64,000 nucleotides of DNA from Polaribacter sp. WD7 (lineage in GTDB: Bacteria; Bacteroidota; Bacteroidia; Flavobacteriales; Flavobacteriaceae), in contig NZ_QPEJ01000018.1 of the NCBI RefSeq assembly GCF_003335085.1, positions 372,001-436,000 of the forward strand, written 5' to 3'. A model generated the notes under the pieces. That model had not been told where the DNA came from. It saw only the letters and a list, made by a program, of their open reading frames with translations, and did no database searches. The translations under genes were made by a program, and so were the position numbers. Positions 41,353 through 50,814 of the stretch are shown piece by piece; within the stretch, counting starts at the first letter, position 1; every line of letters begins with the position of its first letter.

Positions 41353-42705
41353 CTATTTTTTCTTATTTCTTTTATTGTAATTTTTGTCTCCTCTAGTTTT
41401 AGGTTTCTTGTATTTTTTAGCAATTTCTCTTCTGTAAGATCCTCCTAAATTTACTTTTTTATTTTTTTCACTTTTTTCATGAAACGCTGGCCCTGGAACG
41501 TATTCTAAACCTGTTCTATTTTTAGATTGTTCTCCGTCTTCTTTAGGACGTTCATCTTCTGTTAATGTTTTAGAAATTGCAACATCTTCTGGCATTTCTA
41601 AAACAGGAATTTGATAATTCATCAAACGCTCTATGTTCTCTTTTGCTTCTAGCTCTTTTACTGTTGACAACAAAATGGTTTTTCCTGCTTTTTCTGCACG
41701 ACCAGTTCTACCAATTCTATGCATATAATTTTCAGGAAAATCGGGGGTGTCAAAATTGATAACATGAGAAACTTCATCAAAATCTAAACCACGTGCCATA
41801 ACATCTGTGGCTACTAAAATTCGATTATTGCCTTCATCAAACTGTCTAATAGAACGTATTCTATAATTTTGCGTTTTATTAGAATGAATTACACAAGTTT
41901 CGCTTCCAAAGATTTCTTCTAAATGCTTAAATAATAAGTCTGCACTTCTTTTAAATGCTACAAAAATAAGCACCTTAGTAAACGTTTCTTTATCGCTCAA
42001 TAAATGGTGTAATAAATTTACTTTGGTAAAAAAGTTGGGCACATTGTAAGCAACTTGCTCTATATTGTCTAAAGGTGTTCCGCTAACGGCGACAGAGATT
42101 TTTGTGGGATTTTTAAAGAAATCATAAATCAATGCATCAACATCTTTGGTCATTGTTGCAGAAAATAATACATTTTGCCGTCTTTCAGGTATCACGTCAA
42201 AAATATTCATCAACTGAAAACGAAAACCTAAATCTAACATTACATCAACTTCATCAATTACCAATTTTTGAATCGATTTTAACTTTAAAGCATTGCTTAA
42301 AGCCAAATCATACAAACGCCCAGGAGTAGCAACAATAATATCTTGACCTTGTAAAATGGCTTGTTTTTGAGTGTTGATGTTTGTGCCGCCATAAACTCCT
42401 AAAACACGCACATTGATATAGGCTGCCAATTTCTCTATTTCATCAACAATTTGTATAACAAGCTCACGGGTTGGCACCAGTACTAAAACTCTAGGATGTT
42501 GTTGTTTAGAAAACTTTAAATCTTGCAAAATAGGCATCATATATGCAAAGGTTTTACCTGTACCTGTTTGGGCAATTCCTACCACATCTTTACCTGATCT
42601 TACTACAGAAAAAGCACGTTCTTGAATTGGGGTTGGGTGTACAAATTCCAAGTCGTCAATAGCATATTGCAATTGCTTAGAGATACCTAAATCTTCAAAA
42701 GTCAT
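41353..42705 (-). CDS. DEAD-box ATP-dependent RNA helicase, with DEVD in motif II
   Basis: 450 residues. All helicase motifs are present: Q motif PTPIQERAF, motif I AQTGTGKTFAY, Ia PTREL, TPGRL, motif II DEVD (151-154, where most members have DEAD), SAT, and in the second RecA domain ATDVMARGLDFDEV and HRIGRTGRAEKAGK. The tail after about 375 is basic and lysine-rich (RREIAKKYKKPKTRGDKNYNKRNKKK, in part), as in RhlE-like enzymes involved in RNA decay and ribosome assembly. Operon with the 122-residue gene. Confidence 0.95.
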   Translation of the reverse strand: MTFEDLGISKQLQYAIDDLEFVHPTPIQERAFSVVRSGKDVVGIAQTGTGKTFAYMMPILQDLKFSKQQHPRVLVLVPTRELVIQIVDEIEKLAAYINVRVLGVYGGTNINTQKQAILQGQDIIVATPGRLYDLALSNALKLKSIQKLVIDEVDVMLDLGFRFQLMNIFDVIPERRQNVLFSATMTKDVDALIYDFFKNPTKISVAVSGTPLDNIEQVAYNVPNFFTKVNLLHHLLSDKETFTKVLIFVAFKRSADLLFKHLEEIFGSETCVIHSNKTQNYRIRSIRQFDEGNNRILVATDVMARGLDFDEVSHVINFDTPDFPENYMHRIGRTGRAEKAGKTILLSTVKELEAKENIERLMNYQIPVLEMPEDVAISKTLTEDERPKEDGEQSKNRTGLEYVPGPAFHEKSEKNKKVNLGGSYRREIAKKYKKPKTRGDKNYNKRNKKK

Positions 42706-42721
42706 TCTAAATAATTTTCTA

Positions 42722-42729
42722 CAAAGGTA
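42722..42729 (-). promoter_or_regulatory. Promoter -7 element of the helicase operon
   Basis: TACCTTTG on the minus strand, 17 bases before the ATG at 42705. Confidence 0.5.
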
Positions 42730-42787
42730 CGTTTAAAGTTTTGAGTTCTAAATTTTGAAATCTAAGATTTAATCAGTCCTATTTTAG

Positions 42788-42795
42788 TAGTTTTG
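42788..42795 (+). promoter_or_regulatory. Promoter -7 element of the TatD/MGMT operon
   Basis: TAGTTTTG, 23 bases before the ATG at 42819. Confidence 0.5.
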
Positions 42796-42818
42796 CAAGT
42801 GTAAAATTATGAACAACA

Positions 42819-43583
42819 ATGATTACAGATACACATACACATCTTTATTCTAGTCAGTTTGATGAAGACCAAGCAGCTATGATACAACGTGCAAAAAAGG
42901 CTGGAGTTTCTAGATTTTTTATCCCCGCGATAGACGCTTCTTACACGGAAAGAATGATAGATTTAGAAACAAATTATCCTAATGATGTGTATCTGATGAT
43001 GGGTTTGCATCCAACATCTGTAAAAGAAAATTATAAAGAAGAGTTAGCGCATGTAAAAGAATGGATAGACAAACGTAATTTTTATGCCATAGGGGAAATT
43101 GGAATAGATCTATATTGGGATACTTCTTTTTTAGCACAACAGCAAGAAGCGTTTAGCACGCAAATTAAATGGGCAAAAGAAAAAAAACTGCCAATTGTAA
43201 TACATTGTAGAGCAGCATTTGATGAGATTTTTGAAATTTTAGAAGCAGAAAAAGGAGATGATTTATTCGGAATTTTTCATTGTTTTACGGGTACAAAAGC
43301 ACAAGCAGAAAAAGCGATTTCATACAACATGAAATTAGGTGTTGGAGGAGTGGCTACTTTTAAAAACGGAAAGATTGATAAATTTTTACATGAAATAGAC
43401 CTAAAACACATAGTTTTGGAAACTGATGCCCCTTATTTGGCACCAACACCATACAGAGGTAAAAGAAATGAATCTGCTTACATTACTAACGTTGTAGATA
43501 AGTTAGTAGATATTTATGGAGTGTCTTTTGATGAAATTGCAAAAATAACTACCCAGAATTCTAAAGAAGTATTTGGAATATAA
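42819..43583 (+). CDS. tatD: TatD-family metal-dependent DNase
   Basis: 254 residues. TIM-barrel hydrolase with the metal-binding ITDTHTHL at the N-terminus, AIGEIGIDLYWD, PIVIHCRAA, GIFHCFTGT and the last ligand in LETDAPYLAP. TatD/YcfH enzymes are 3'-5' exonucleases and deoxyribonucleases implicated in DNA repair and degradation. The stop codon is directly followed by the TTG start of the alkyltransferase gene, so repair functions are coupled. Confidence 0.94.
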   Translation: MITDTHTHLYSSQFDEDQAAMIQRAKKAGVSRFFIPAIDASYTERMIDLETNYPNDVYLMMGLHPTSVKENYKEELAHVKEWIDKRNFYAIGEIGIDLYWDTSFLAQQQEAFSTQIKWAKEKKLPIVIHCRAAFDEIFEILEAEKGDDLFGIFHCFTGTKAQAEKAISYNMKLGVGGVATFKNGKIDKFLHEIDLKHIVLETDAPYLAPTPYRGKRNESAYITNVVDKLVDIYGVSFDEIAKITTQNSKEVFGI

Positions 43584-44075
43584 TTGAATATAGAAACAAC
43601 ATATTACAAAACACCTATTGGCATTGCAAAAATTACGGGTGATAACAACGGAATACAATCTGTTTCTATTTTAGATGATGATAAAATTTCTCTAGAATTG
43701 TTAAACCAAAAAGTACCTCAATGTTTACAAGATTGTGTTACCCAATTAGATGAATATTTTAAAGGAGAAAGAGCTGGTTTTAACCTAACTGTAAACCCAA
43801 AAGGAACTGTTTTTCAGTTAAAAGTATGGGCATCACTTTTAAAAATACCTTACGCAAAAACAAGTACCTACTTGCAACAGAGTAAAGCCTTAGGAGACGT
43901 CAAAGCCATAAGGGCTGTTGCTGCTGCAAATGGTAAAAACCCACTTTGGATTATTATACCTTGTCATAGAGTTATTGGTTCAGACGGTTCTTTAACGGGT
44001 TACGCTGGGGGTATTTGGCTTAAAAAATGGTTATTGGCGCATGAAAATCCAGTAAAACAACATACTCTTTTCTAA
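43584..44075 (+). CDS. ogt: Methylated-DNA-protein-cysteine methyltransferase
   Basis: 163 residues. Suicide repair of O6-alkylguanine: the acceptor Cys127 lies in IIPCHRVIGSDGSLTGYAGG. The DNA-binding part has FQLKVWASLLKIPYAKTSTY. The TTG start immediately follows the TatD stop (no gap); an in-frame ATG is not available before the conserved N-terminal strand, so TTG is accepted. The symbol ogt is by family; no Ada domain is present. Confidence 0.93.
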   Translation: MNIETTYYKTPIGIAKITGDNNGIQSVSILDDDKISLELLNQKVPQCLQDCVTQLDEYFKGERAGFNLTVNPKGTVFQLKVWASLLKIPYAKTSTYLQQSKALGDVKAIRAVAAANGKNPLWIIIPCHRVIGSDGSLTGYAGGIWLKKWLLAHENPVKQHTLF

Positions 44076-44137
44076 TATTTTACTAGAATTCATTCATTAA
44101 AAAAACTATTTTTACGTTAGCTACGTTTAGTGTTTAG

Positions 44138-47100
44138 ATGCTTCAAAAATTCTTTTTTTTTATGTTACTGTGTATTGGGTTTTCCATCCAATCTCAAACC
44201 ATATCTAAAGATTTTAGATTACGGAAAATTGAAGTTAAAAAGGATACTATTCAACTAGATTCTGTAGCTATAAATTCTCAAAAATTTACACTAAAAGATG
44301 CACAATTACAACTAATTTCTAAGACAGAATATCAAGTAGATTTTAGCAATGCAACACTTATTATTGATGCAAAAAAATATCCAAAAATTACAGTCGAATA
44401 TTTTAGATTACCAGATTTTGTTACCAAAGTATACACCCCTTTTGATGAAAAACTAATTTTACCCAATGAAACCAATACAGGTACCTTATATAGTTTAACA
44501 ACTAATAAAAAAGCATCAGATATTAAGTTGTTTGATGGGTTAGAAACAAGAGGTTTTATAACAAGGGGTCTTACCTCAGGAAACAATCAAAATGCGGTAA
44601 CAAATTCTGCTTTAGATTTAGAAATATCAGGTAAACTATCAAATAAAGTTACTTTAAGAGCTAATATTTTTGATACCAATATCCCTATTCAACAGAACGG
44701 ATATTCTCAAAACTTAACCGATTTTGATAGAGTTTTTATAGAATTATTTTCAGACAATTGGCAAATTAGAGCAGGTGATATCTCATTACAAAATAAAGAA
44801 AGTTATTTTATGCCAATTAGTAAGCAAATAGCAGGTTTGCGAGTGCAAGCCAATGTTAATGACAAACTAAAAGTTGCCGCTTCTGGTGCCGTTGTGCGTG
44901 GTAAATTTAACAGTTTTAGAATAACAGGCAGAGAAGGTAATCAAGGTCCTTACAAGGTTTTTGGGGTAAATAACGAGCCGGCTATTTTAATTATAGAAGG
45001 TAGTGAAAAAGTGTATATAAACGGGGTGCAAATTCAACGAGGTGCAGACAAAGATTATGTGATGGACTATAATTTGGCGGAAATAACATTTACGACTACG
45101 TTTCCTATAACTAATGATATGAGGATTGCTGTAGAATTTCAATATGCAGATAGAAATTACACACGTTTTTTAACTTATGAAGAAGTAGAATATAAATCAG
45201 ATAAATGGAATATTAGTGGGTATTTTTTTAATGAAAATGATGCTAAAAATCAACCTATACAACAGGTTTTAACAGATGAACAGAAGCAAATTTTAGCAAA
45301 TGCTGGAAACAATCCAGATTTAATGATTGCAGAAAGTGCTTTTGAAGATACGTTTGATGAAAATAAAATTTTGTACAAAAAAGTGTTTCAAGGCTCAGTT
45401 GAGGTTTTTGAATTTTCTGAAAATCCAGAGGATCAGTTGTTTTTTGTAACCTTTACCAATGTTGGGCAAAATAATGGAGATTACGTCTTGGATAGAAGTA
45501 CTGCTATTGGAAATATTTTTCGCTTTGTTGGGGTAAATCAAGGTAACTTTAGTCCTATTATTCGCTTAACTGCTCCTAATAGATTTCAAGCTTTTGTATT
45601 TAAGACCAATTATGATTCTAAAGACAAAACCAAGTTAAATTTAGAGGTTGCTGTTAGTAATAATGATGCAAATTTGTTTTCGTCTATAGACGATGCCAAT
45701 AACGTTGCGCCAGCTGTTAAAGTAAATTGGCAACAGATTTTGATTGATAAAAAGTGGCAATTAAAAAGCAAAATTTCTCATGAATTTGTTCAGAAAAACT
45801 ACAATATAGAAATGCGTTGGGAGCCGGTAGAATTTAATAGAGATTGGAATATTTTAACCAACAATGCTACCAAAAATTATTTTCAATCAGAATTTAGCTT
45901 ACAAAATGAAAAAAATGATTTTGTATTGTATCGGTTCAATCACTTAAACTATCCAAATACATTTAATGGAAACAAGCACGAATTTCAATCTAAATTTAAC
46001 CTAAAAAAAACAATTCTTTCTGTAGATGCAAGTTATTTAGAAAACACATCAACAATAGAAGATAACTCTTTTTTAGTGGCAAGAGGTAAGGTAGAACATG
46101 ATTTTAATAAAAAATGGTTGGGTGCACTTGTTAATGTTGAAACAAATAGCAGGCAAAATATCATCACTAAAGAATTTATAAACACCAGTCATCGTTTTAA
46201 AGAATACGAAACCTATTTTGGAGTGGGAGACTCAACAAAAGTATTTGCCAAAGTTGGGATTAATCTTAGAAATAACGACAGTATAAGAGCCAACGCATTT
46301 ACAGAAATTAATGACAGAAAAACGTTTTATATCAACAGCAGACTACTTAAGAATAAAAATACCAATCTAAGTATTTTTGCCAATTATAGAGTTACAGAAA
46401 ACCAGTTTATCGAAGATGAAAAAACGCTGAATTCTAGAGTAAAATTTAGCCAAAAACTAATTCAAAACTTTATCAATCTAAATACAGTTTACGAAACCTC
46501 TTCTGGTAACGTGGCAAGACAAGAATTTTTTTATGTACAAACAGAACCCGGGCTTGGTTTTTACACATGGATTGATTATAACGAAGATGGCATTCAAGAT
46601 TTTGATGAATTTGAAATTGCAGAATTTCAAGATCAAGCAGAGTATTTGCGTTTGCCTAAACCAAACTTAAGGTTTATACCAACACAAAGAGCTAAACTTA
46701 CCCAAAATATAACCATAAACCCTAGAGTATGGGTATCTAAGAAAAACGTTTTAAAAACCATTTCTAAATTTACCAATCAAAGTTTCTTAAGTGTAGAAAA
46801 TGAACAACAAAGAGTTGAAGATTCATTTAATTTTAATCCTTTTCAGTTTGATGAAGACAACCTTGTAAGCCTTAATTTTAATTTTAAAAATAGTCTGTTT
46901 TTTAATAAAAATTTACAAAATTATAGCACAACGTATACTTATGGTACAAACAGAAATAGACAACAATTTTTAATTGGTGCTCAAGAGAATAGAGTAAAAC
47001 TACATCAAGTGGATTTTGCACATAAATTTAAAACTTTTTGGTTGTTTGAATTGTTAGGTAAAACCTCAGAGAATGATTTACAAACAGAAAACTTTACCAA

Positions 47101-47515
47101 CAGAAATTATAAGATTTTGTCTAATGAAATTCAACCAAAAATAAGTTTCTTATACAATCAGAACAATCGTTTTTCTGCTTTTTATCATTTTAAAAATAAA
47201 GAGAATAAATTGCAAGATTTTGAAACTTTAAATCAGCAAAAATTTGGTCTAGAGTATTTTTACATCAGCAAAAAACAGAATCAAATTTCTGCAAACATTA
47301 ATGTGTTTTTGAATGATTTTGTGGGTAATACAAATACACCTGTAGCCTACCAAATGTTAGAAGGCTTGCAAGCAGGAACAAATTTTACTTGGAATTTGAT
47401 TTTTAACCAAAAATTAAATTCCTTTTTAAACCTAAATTTAGCCTATTTAGGTCGAAAAAGTGAAAACTCAAAAGCCATACATACAGGTAGTATTCAATTA
47501 AGAGCAATTTTTTAA
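44138..47515 (+). CDS. Large outer-membrane protein, 1125 residues, family uncertain
   Basis: A signal peptide (about 1-21) is followed by a beta-rich protein with aromatic, alternating strands throughout and a final strand ending LRAIF with C-terminal Phe, as in outer-membrane barrels. The N-terminal third has LETRGFITRGLTSGNNQ and EISGKLSNKVTLRANIFD, and around residue 285-340 EGSEKVYINGVQIQRGADKDYVMDYN with the following EITFTTTFPITNDMRIAVEFQY. That pattern resembles repeats of the gliding/T9SS protein SprA and of large surface proteins of other phyla, but the length is only half of SprA. No enzymatic motif. Role in translocation or surface assembly is possible. Confidence 0.72.
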   Translation: MLQKFFFFMLLCIGFSIQSQTISKDFRLRKIEVKKDTIQLDSVAINSQKFTLKDAQLQLISKTEYQVDFSNATLIIDAKKYPKITVEYFRLPDFVTKVYTPFDEKLILPNETNTGTLYSLTTNKKASDIKLFDGLETRGFITRGLTSGNNQNAVTNSALDLEISGKLSNKVTLRANIFDTNIPIQQNGYSQNLTDFDRVFIELFSDNWQIRAGDISLQNKESYFMPISKQIAGLRVQANVNDKLKVAASGAVVRGKFNSFRITGREGNQGPYKVFGVNNEPAILIIEGSEKVYINGVQIQRGADKDYVMDYNLAEITFTTTFPITNDMRIAVEFQYADRNYTRFLTYEEVEYKSDKWNISGYFFNENDAKNQPIQQVLTDEQKQILANAGNNPDLMIAESAFEDTFDENKILYKKVFQGSVEVFEFSENPEDQLFFVTFTNVGQNNGDYVLDRSTAIGNIFRFVGVNQGNFSPIIRLTAPNRFQAFVFKTNYDSKDKTKLNLEVAVSNNDANLFSSIDDANNVAPAVKVNWQQILIDKKWQLKSKISHEFVQKNYNIEMRWEPVEFNRDWNILTNNATKNYFQSEFSLQNEKNDFVLYRFNHLNYPNTFNGNKHEFQSKFNLKKTILSVDASYLENTSTIEDNSFLVARGKVEHDFNKKWLGALVNVETNSRQNIITKEFINTSHRFKEYETYFGVGDSTKVFAKVGINLRNNDSIRANAFTEINDRKTFYINSRLLKNKNTNLSIFANYRVTENQFIEDEKTLNSRVKFSQKLIQNFINLNTVYETSSGNVARQEFFYVQTEPGLGFYTWIDYNEDGIQDFDEFEIAEFQDQAEYLRLPKPNLRFIPTQRAKLTQNITINPRVWVSKKNVLKTISKFTNQSFLSVENEQQRVEDSFNFNPFQFDEDNLVSLNFNFKNSLFFNKNLQNYSTTYTYGTNRNRQQFLIGAQENRVKLHQVDFAHKFKTFWLFELLGKTSENDLQTENFTNRNYKILSNEIQPKISFLYNQNNRFSAFYHFKNKENKLQDFETLNQQKFGLEYFYISKKQNQISANINVFLNDFVGNTNTPVAYQMLEGLQAGTNFTWNLIFNQKLNSFLNLNLAYLGRKSENSKAIHTGSIQLRAIF

Positions 47516-47587
47516 CGTTAAACTCACGCAACCTTTCTATTTTTTTAGCATCTTTACCCTACAACTAATCCAATTAAAAAAATAAAG

Positions 47588-48160
47588 ATGAAGAAAAAAT
47601 TATTTTTACCAGTATTACTTTTTAGCGCTATACTTTTTGCGCAAGAAAAACAGAATAAGTATCCTCAAGACACAGGTAAAACTCAAGAAATTAAAATAGA
47701 TGCTTTTAGTTTAATTGTATTTTCTTCTTTTGATGTTACTTATGAAAGGTTGGTAAACAAAGATTCTTCTTACGGAGTTTCTTTATTTTACAATTTTAAT
47801 ACTATAGATAGTGATTTGTATTTCCCCAAAAAGTTTTCTTTAACTCCTTTTTATCGTTGGTTTTTTACAGAAACTAGATTTGCAAGAGGTTTTTTTGTAG
47901 AAGGTTTTGGTATGCTAAATACATTTGAGGAAGAAGTTTACAGTTTTGATTCATTTGATACTAATGGTAATTTTGAAACAGTAAAAGAAACCGATTTTGC
48001 TATAGGTATTTCTGTAGGAGGTAAGTTTATTATCAAATCTGGTTTTGTAGCAGAGATTTCTATAGGTGTTGGTAGAAATATATTTGGAAATACTGCTGAT
48101 GGATTTTTAGAGAATGAATTGGTTACAAGAGGTGGAATTTCTTTAGGGTATAGATTTTAA
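47588..48160 (+). CDS. Outer-membrane beta-barrel protein (DUF3575-like), copy 1
   Basis: 190 residues with signal peptide (about 1-18). Small barrel with strands such as FDVTYERLVNKDSSYGVSLFYNF, FFVEGFGMLN and the final GGISLGYRF ending in Phe. It is paralogous to the next gene: same strand order, KDSS/EDSS-YG/FG block and GLGRN-IFG/LFG block near the end. An acidic, longer loop in the middle (NTFEEEVYSFDSFD) is absent from copy 2. Membrane structure or adhesion is likely; no specific function. Confidence 0.8.
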   Translation: MKKKLFLPVLLFSAILFAQEKQNKYPQDTGKTQEIKIDAFSLIVFSSFDVTYERLVNKDSSYGVSLFYNFNTIDSDLYFPKKFSLTPFYRWFFTETRFARGFFVEGFGMLNTFEEEVYSFDSFDTNGNFETVKETDFAIGISVGGKFIIKSGFVAEISIGVGRNIFGNTADGFLENELVTRGGISLGYRF

Positions 48161-48175
48161 TGAATCTTTATTTGT

Positions 48176-48183
48176 TATGTTTG
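48176..48183 (+). promoter_or_regulatory. Promoter -7 element of outer-membrane protein copy 2
   Basis: TATGTTTG matches TAnnTTTG, 36 bases before the ATG at 48220. Confidence 0.45.
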
Positions 48184-48219
48184 TGGTGTAGTTTAAAAAT
48201 TTACCCATAAAATAACAAT

Positions 48220-48717
48220 ATGAAAAAAATACTACTAGTTTTAGGTTTAGCATTTACCTCTTTAGGTTACTCTCAACAAGAAATTAAATTAGATCTTGGA
48301 GACGCTTTGGTAATAAGAAGTTTAGAATTCTCTTATGAAAATTACTTCTCAGAAGATTCATCTTTCGGTATTTCTGCACTATTTAATTTGGCAAAACAAG
48401 ATGTAAGTTTTCGGTACAATGAAAATGTCATGATAACACCATATTATAGGCATTATTTTACTGCAGATGAAAAGTGGAATTTTTTTGGAGAAGGATTTGT
48501 AGGTATAAATTCAGGTAAAATAGAGTCTATAGAAGACTCTGGTGTATACGATGTAAAATACACAGATGGAGCTCTAGGGATTGCTGTAGGTACAAAATAT
48601 GTAGCTAATGGTGGCTTAGTTATAGATTTGTACGGAGGTTTAGGAAGAAACTTATTTGGTACAGATTCTCCTGTTTTAGTTCCAAGACTTGGACTTAATG
48701 TAGGTTGGAGATTTTAA
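48220..48717 (+). CDS. Outer-membrane beta-barrel protein (DUF3575-like), copy 2
   Basis: 165 residues with signal peptide (about 1-18). A paralogue of 47588-48160 with the same layout (LEFSYENYFSEDSSFGISALFN, WNFFGEGFVGINSGK, GGLGRNLFG, LGLNVGWRF at the end), shorter in the central loop. It has its own -7 element, so it may be expressed separately, and is followed by a bidirectional terminator. Confidence 0.8.
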   Translation: MKKILLVLGLAFTSLGYSQQEIKLDLGDALVIRSLEFSYENYFSEDSSFGISALFNLAKQDVSFRYNENVMITPYYRHYFTADEKWNFFGEGFVGINSGKIESIEDSGVYDVKYTDGALGIAVGTKYVANGGLVIDLYGGLGRNLFGTDSPVLVPRLGLNVGWRF

Positions 48718-48741
48718 AAAAAACACAAATAAAGGATATAA

Positions 48742-48774
48742 AAAAACCATCTCAAAAGAGATGGTTTTTGTTTT
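48742..48774. terminator. Bidirectional terminator
   Basis: A 12-bp stem (48742-48753 with 48758-48769), loop AAAA, A and T tracts on both sides. It serves the plus-strand barrel protein and the minus-strand OmpA lipoprotein. Confidence 0.9.
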
Positions 48775-48788
48775 TAAATAAAAATTAA

Positions 48789-49634
48789 TTATTTAGCATC
48801 TTGCTCTAGTAAATCAAAGAATTGATTTAATTTAGGCATAATAATAATTTTAGTTCTTCTGTTTTTAGACATGTTTTCTGCAGTATCATTTGGCGCTAAA
48901 GGCACATATTGACTTCTACCTGCAGCTATTAATCTTTCTGGCTTAACACCATACTTGTATTGTAATATTCTTGTGATAGAAGTAGCTCTTTTTGCAGATA
49001 AATCCCAGTTATCTTGTAAAAACTCTGTTTTAATTGGTTTAGAATCTGTGTGACCTTCAATCATCACTTCCATTTCTGGTTGTCCTTTGATAACTTTAGC
49101 TATTTTTTCTAAAACATTATAAGCTTTATCTGTTACGTTATAACTTCCGCTTTTAAATAGTAATTTATCAGAAATAGATATAAAGACCACTGTTTTTTCT
49201 ACGTTAACTTCAATATCTTCATCTTGTATACCATCTGTTAAGTTTTTAGTTAAATGGTATTTAATAGCTAAATTAATAGAATCTTTTTGCGTCATAGCTT
49301 TTCTAATTCCATTAATATACTTGTCTTTTTCACTAAGCTGCGAAATAACACTTTTAATATTGTCAGAAGAAGATTGTGTTAAAACAGTTAAATTTTCTAC
49401 TTGTTTTAAAGCTGTTTTTTTGTCTTGTTTTAAGTATTTAACTTGCTCTTTTAAAGCAAAAACCTGTGCATCTTCCTTTTCTTTTTCAACTAAGCATTTT
49501 TGTAAATTGGCCTTTACATCAACAAGTTCTTTTTCTGTTTGTTTGTTTCTAGTCTCTAGAGCAGCGTATTCTTTTTTAGAAACACAAGAGCTCACCAAGA
49601 TAATTGACAATAATGCAATTGATAGTTTTTTCAT
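48789..49634 (-). CDS. OmpA-family peptidoglycan-binding lipoprotein
   Basis: 281 residues. Lipobox ending at Cys17 (ILVSSC), a long coiled coil (about 20-115), then an OmpA/MotB C-terminal domain (about 150-270) with FKSGSYNV, MIEGHTDSKPI, NWDLSAKRATSI, RLIAAGRSQYVPLAPN and KNRRTKIII. This anchors the outer membrane to peptidoglycan in the periplasm. Divergent from apbE. Confidence 0.93.
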   Translation of the reverse strand: MKKLSIALLSIILVSSCVSKKEYAALETRNKQTEKELVDVKANLQKCLVEKEKEDAQVFALKEQVKYLKQDKKTALKQVENLTVLTQSSSDNIKSVISQLSEKDKYINGIRKAMTQKDSINLAIKYHLTKNLTDGIQDEDIEVNVEKTVVFISISDKLLFKSGSYNVTDKAYNVLEKIAKVIKGQPEMEVMIEGHTDSKPIKTEFLQDNWDLSAKRATSITRILQYKYGVKPERLIAAGRSQYVPLAPNDTAENMSKNRRTKIIIMPKLNQFFDLLEQDAK

Positions 49635-49723
49635 GGTTTAAAATCGTTAATTTGAACTTCAAATTTAACAAAATCAATCAATAAAAACAGTACATAACCA
49701 TTTTTTGTGAAAAATTTAAATAC

Positions 49724-49731
49724 TACTTTTG
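49724..49731 (+). promoter_or_regulatory. Promoter -7 element of the ApbE gene
   Basis: TACTTTTG matches TAnnTTTG and lies inside the longest open frame (GTG at 49707), which argues for the downstream ATG start at 49752. Confidence 0.5.
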
Positions 49732-49751
49732 TTTGTGTTAAAATTATTTTA

Positions 49752-50744
49752 ATGAGAATGCAAAAAAAACTTCTATTCTTACTTCTAATAACCTTAGTTT
49801 TTGGGTGTAAAAAAGAACCTATTCTACAAGATTATAATTTAAGAGGTGCTGTTTTTGGAACTACTTATAACATCAAATATGTAAGCGTAGAAAAGAACTA
49901 CCAAAGTGCTATAGATAGTTTGTTTTTTTTAATCAATAAATCGTTATCAACCTATATTCCTTCATCAGATATTTCTAAGATTAATAACGGAGATACTGCT
50001 GTAATTGTTGATGACTTTTTTGTTGAAGTTTTTCAAAAATCAAAGAGAATTTACAAAGAAACAAATGGTTATTTTGACCCAACAGTTGGTAATTTGGTTA
50101 ACGCTTGGGGCTTTGGGCCTAAAAATGAAAAAAGAAACCTAACAGATGTACAGGTAAAAGAGCAAATGAAATTAGTTGGTTTTAATAAGGTTCATTTAGA
50201 AGGAAGAAAGATTATTAAAGAATATAAAAATATTTTTTTAGATTTTAATTCTATAGCAAAAGGCTACGGAATTGATGTTGTAGCACGTTTTTTAGAATCA
50301 AAAAACATTAAAAATTACCTCGTAGAAATTGGAGGAGAGATACGCTCTAGAGGGAAAAAGAATGACAATTCTGATTGGACAATAAAATTGGTAAATCCGT
50401 TACATAAAAATGATTTAGATAAATTTAAAAAATTAAACTTATCTAATAAATCTATGGCTACATCTGGTAATTATAGAAAATTTAGAATAGATGAATACGG
50501 AAAAAAACATGTACATACAATAAATCCTAAAACAGGTTATGCAACCGAAAGTAATTTGTTAAGTGCTTCTGTAATTGCCAACATAGATTGTGCAGATGTA
50601 GATGCCTATGCTACAGCATTTATGGCTATGGGATTAGAAAAAACAAAAGAATTTTTAGAAAAACACAATAAGATAGATGTAATTTTACTTTTTTCTGATA
50701 AAAAGGGTACCTTAAAAGAATATGTTACAAATACCTATAAGTAG
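49752..50744 (+). CDS. apbE: ApbE-family FAD:protein FMN transferase lipoprotein
   Basis: 330 residues from the ATG at 49752 (49758 is also possible). The frame stays open to a GTG at 49707, but the promoter element and the lipoprotein signal (LLLITLVFGC, lipobox Cys19) favour the ATG. ApbE attaches FMN covalently to periplasmic proteins such as NqrB, NqrC or RnfG. Motifs: GAVFGTTYNIKY, ETNGYFDPTVGNLVNAWGFG, DFNSIAKGYGID, IGGEIRSRGK and MATSGNYR, with the metal-site DADAYATAF-like segment DVDAYATAFMAMG. Monocistronic. Confidence 0.94.
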   Translation: MRMQKKLLFLLLITLVFGCKKEPILQDYNLRGAVFGTTYNIKYVSVEKNYQSAIDSLFFLINKSLSTYIPSSDISKINNGDTAVIVDDFFVEVFQKSKRIYKETNGYFDPTVGNLVNAWGFGPKNEKRNLTDVQVKEQMKLVGFNKVHLEGRKIIKEYKNIFLDFNSIAKGYGIDVVARFLESKNIKNYLVEIGGEIRSRGKKNDNSDWTIKLVNPLHKNDLDKFKKLNLSNKSMATSGNYRKFRIDEYGKKHVHTINPKTGYATESNLLSASVIANIDCADVDAYATAFMAMGLEKTKEFLEKHNKIDVILLFSDKKGTLKEYVTNTYK

Positions 50745-50769
50745 GTGGTTTAGCATAATTTATGTTAGG

Positions 50770-50777
50770 TATTTTTG
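50770..50777 (+). promoter_or_regulatory. Promoter -7 element of the 425-aa secreted protein gene
   Basis: TATTTTTG, 37 bases before the ATG at 50815. Confidence 0.45.
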
Positions 50778-50814
50778 TATATTGCAAGTCTTTAATTGGG
50801 GATAATTTATAACT

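Noticed and set aside
49707..49751. GTG start at 49707 for the ApbE gene
   Set aside because: It would put about 15 extra residues before the lipoprotein signal and overlap the TACTTTTG promoter element; the ATG at 49752 fits better.
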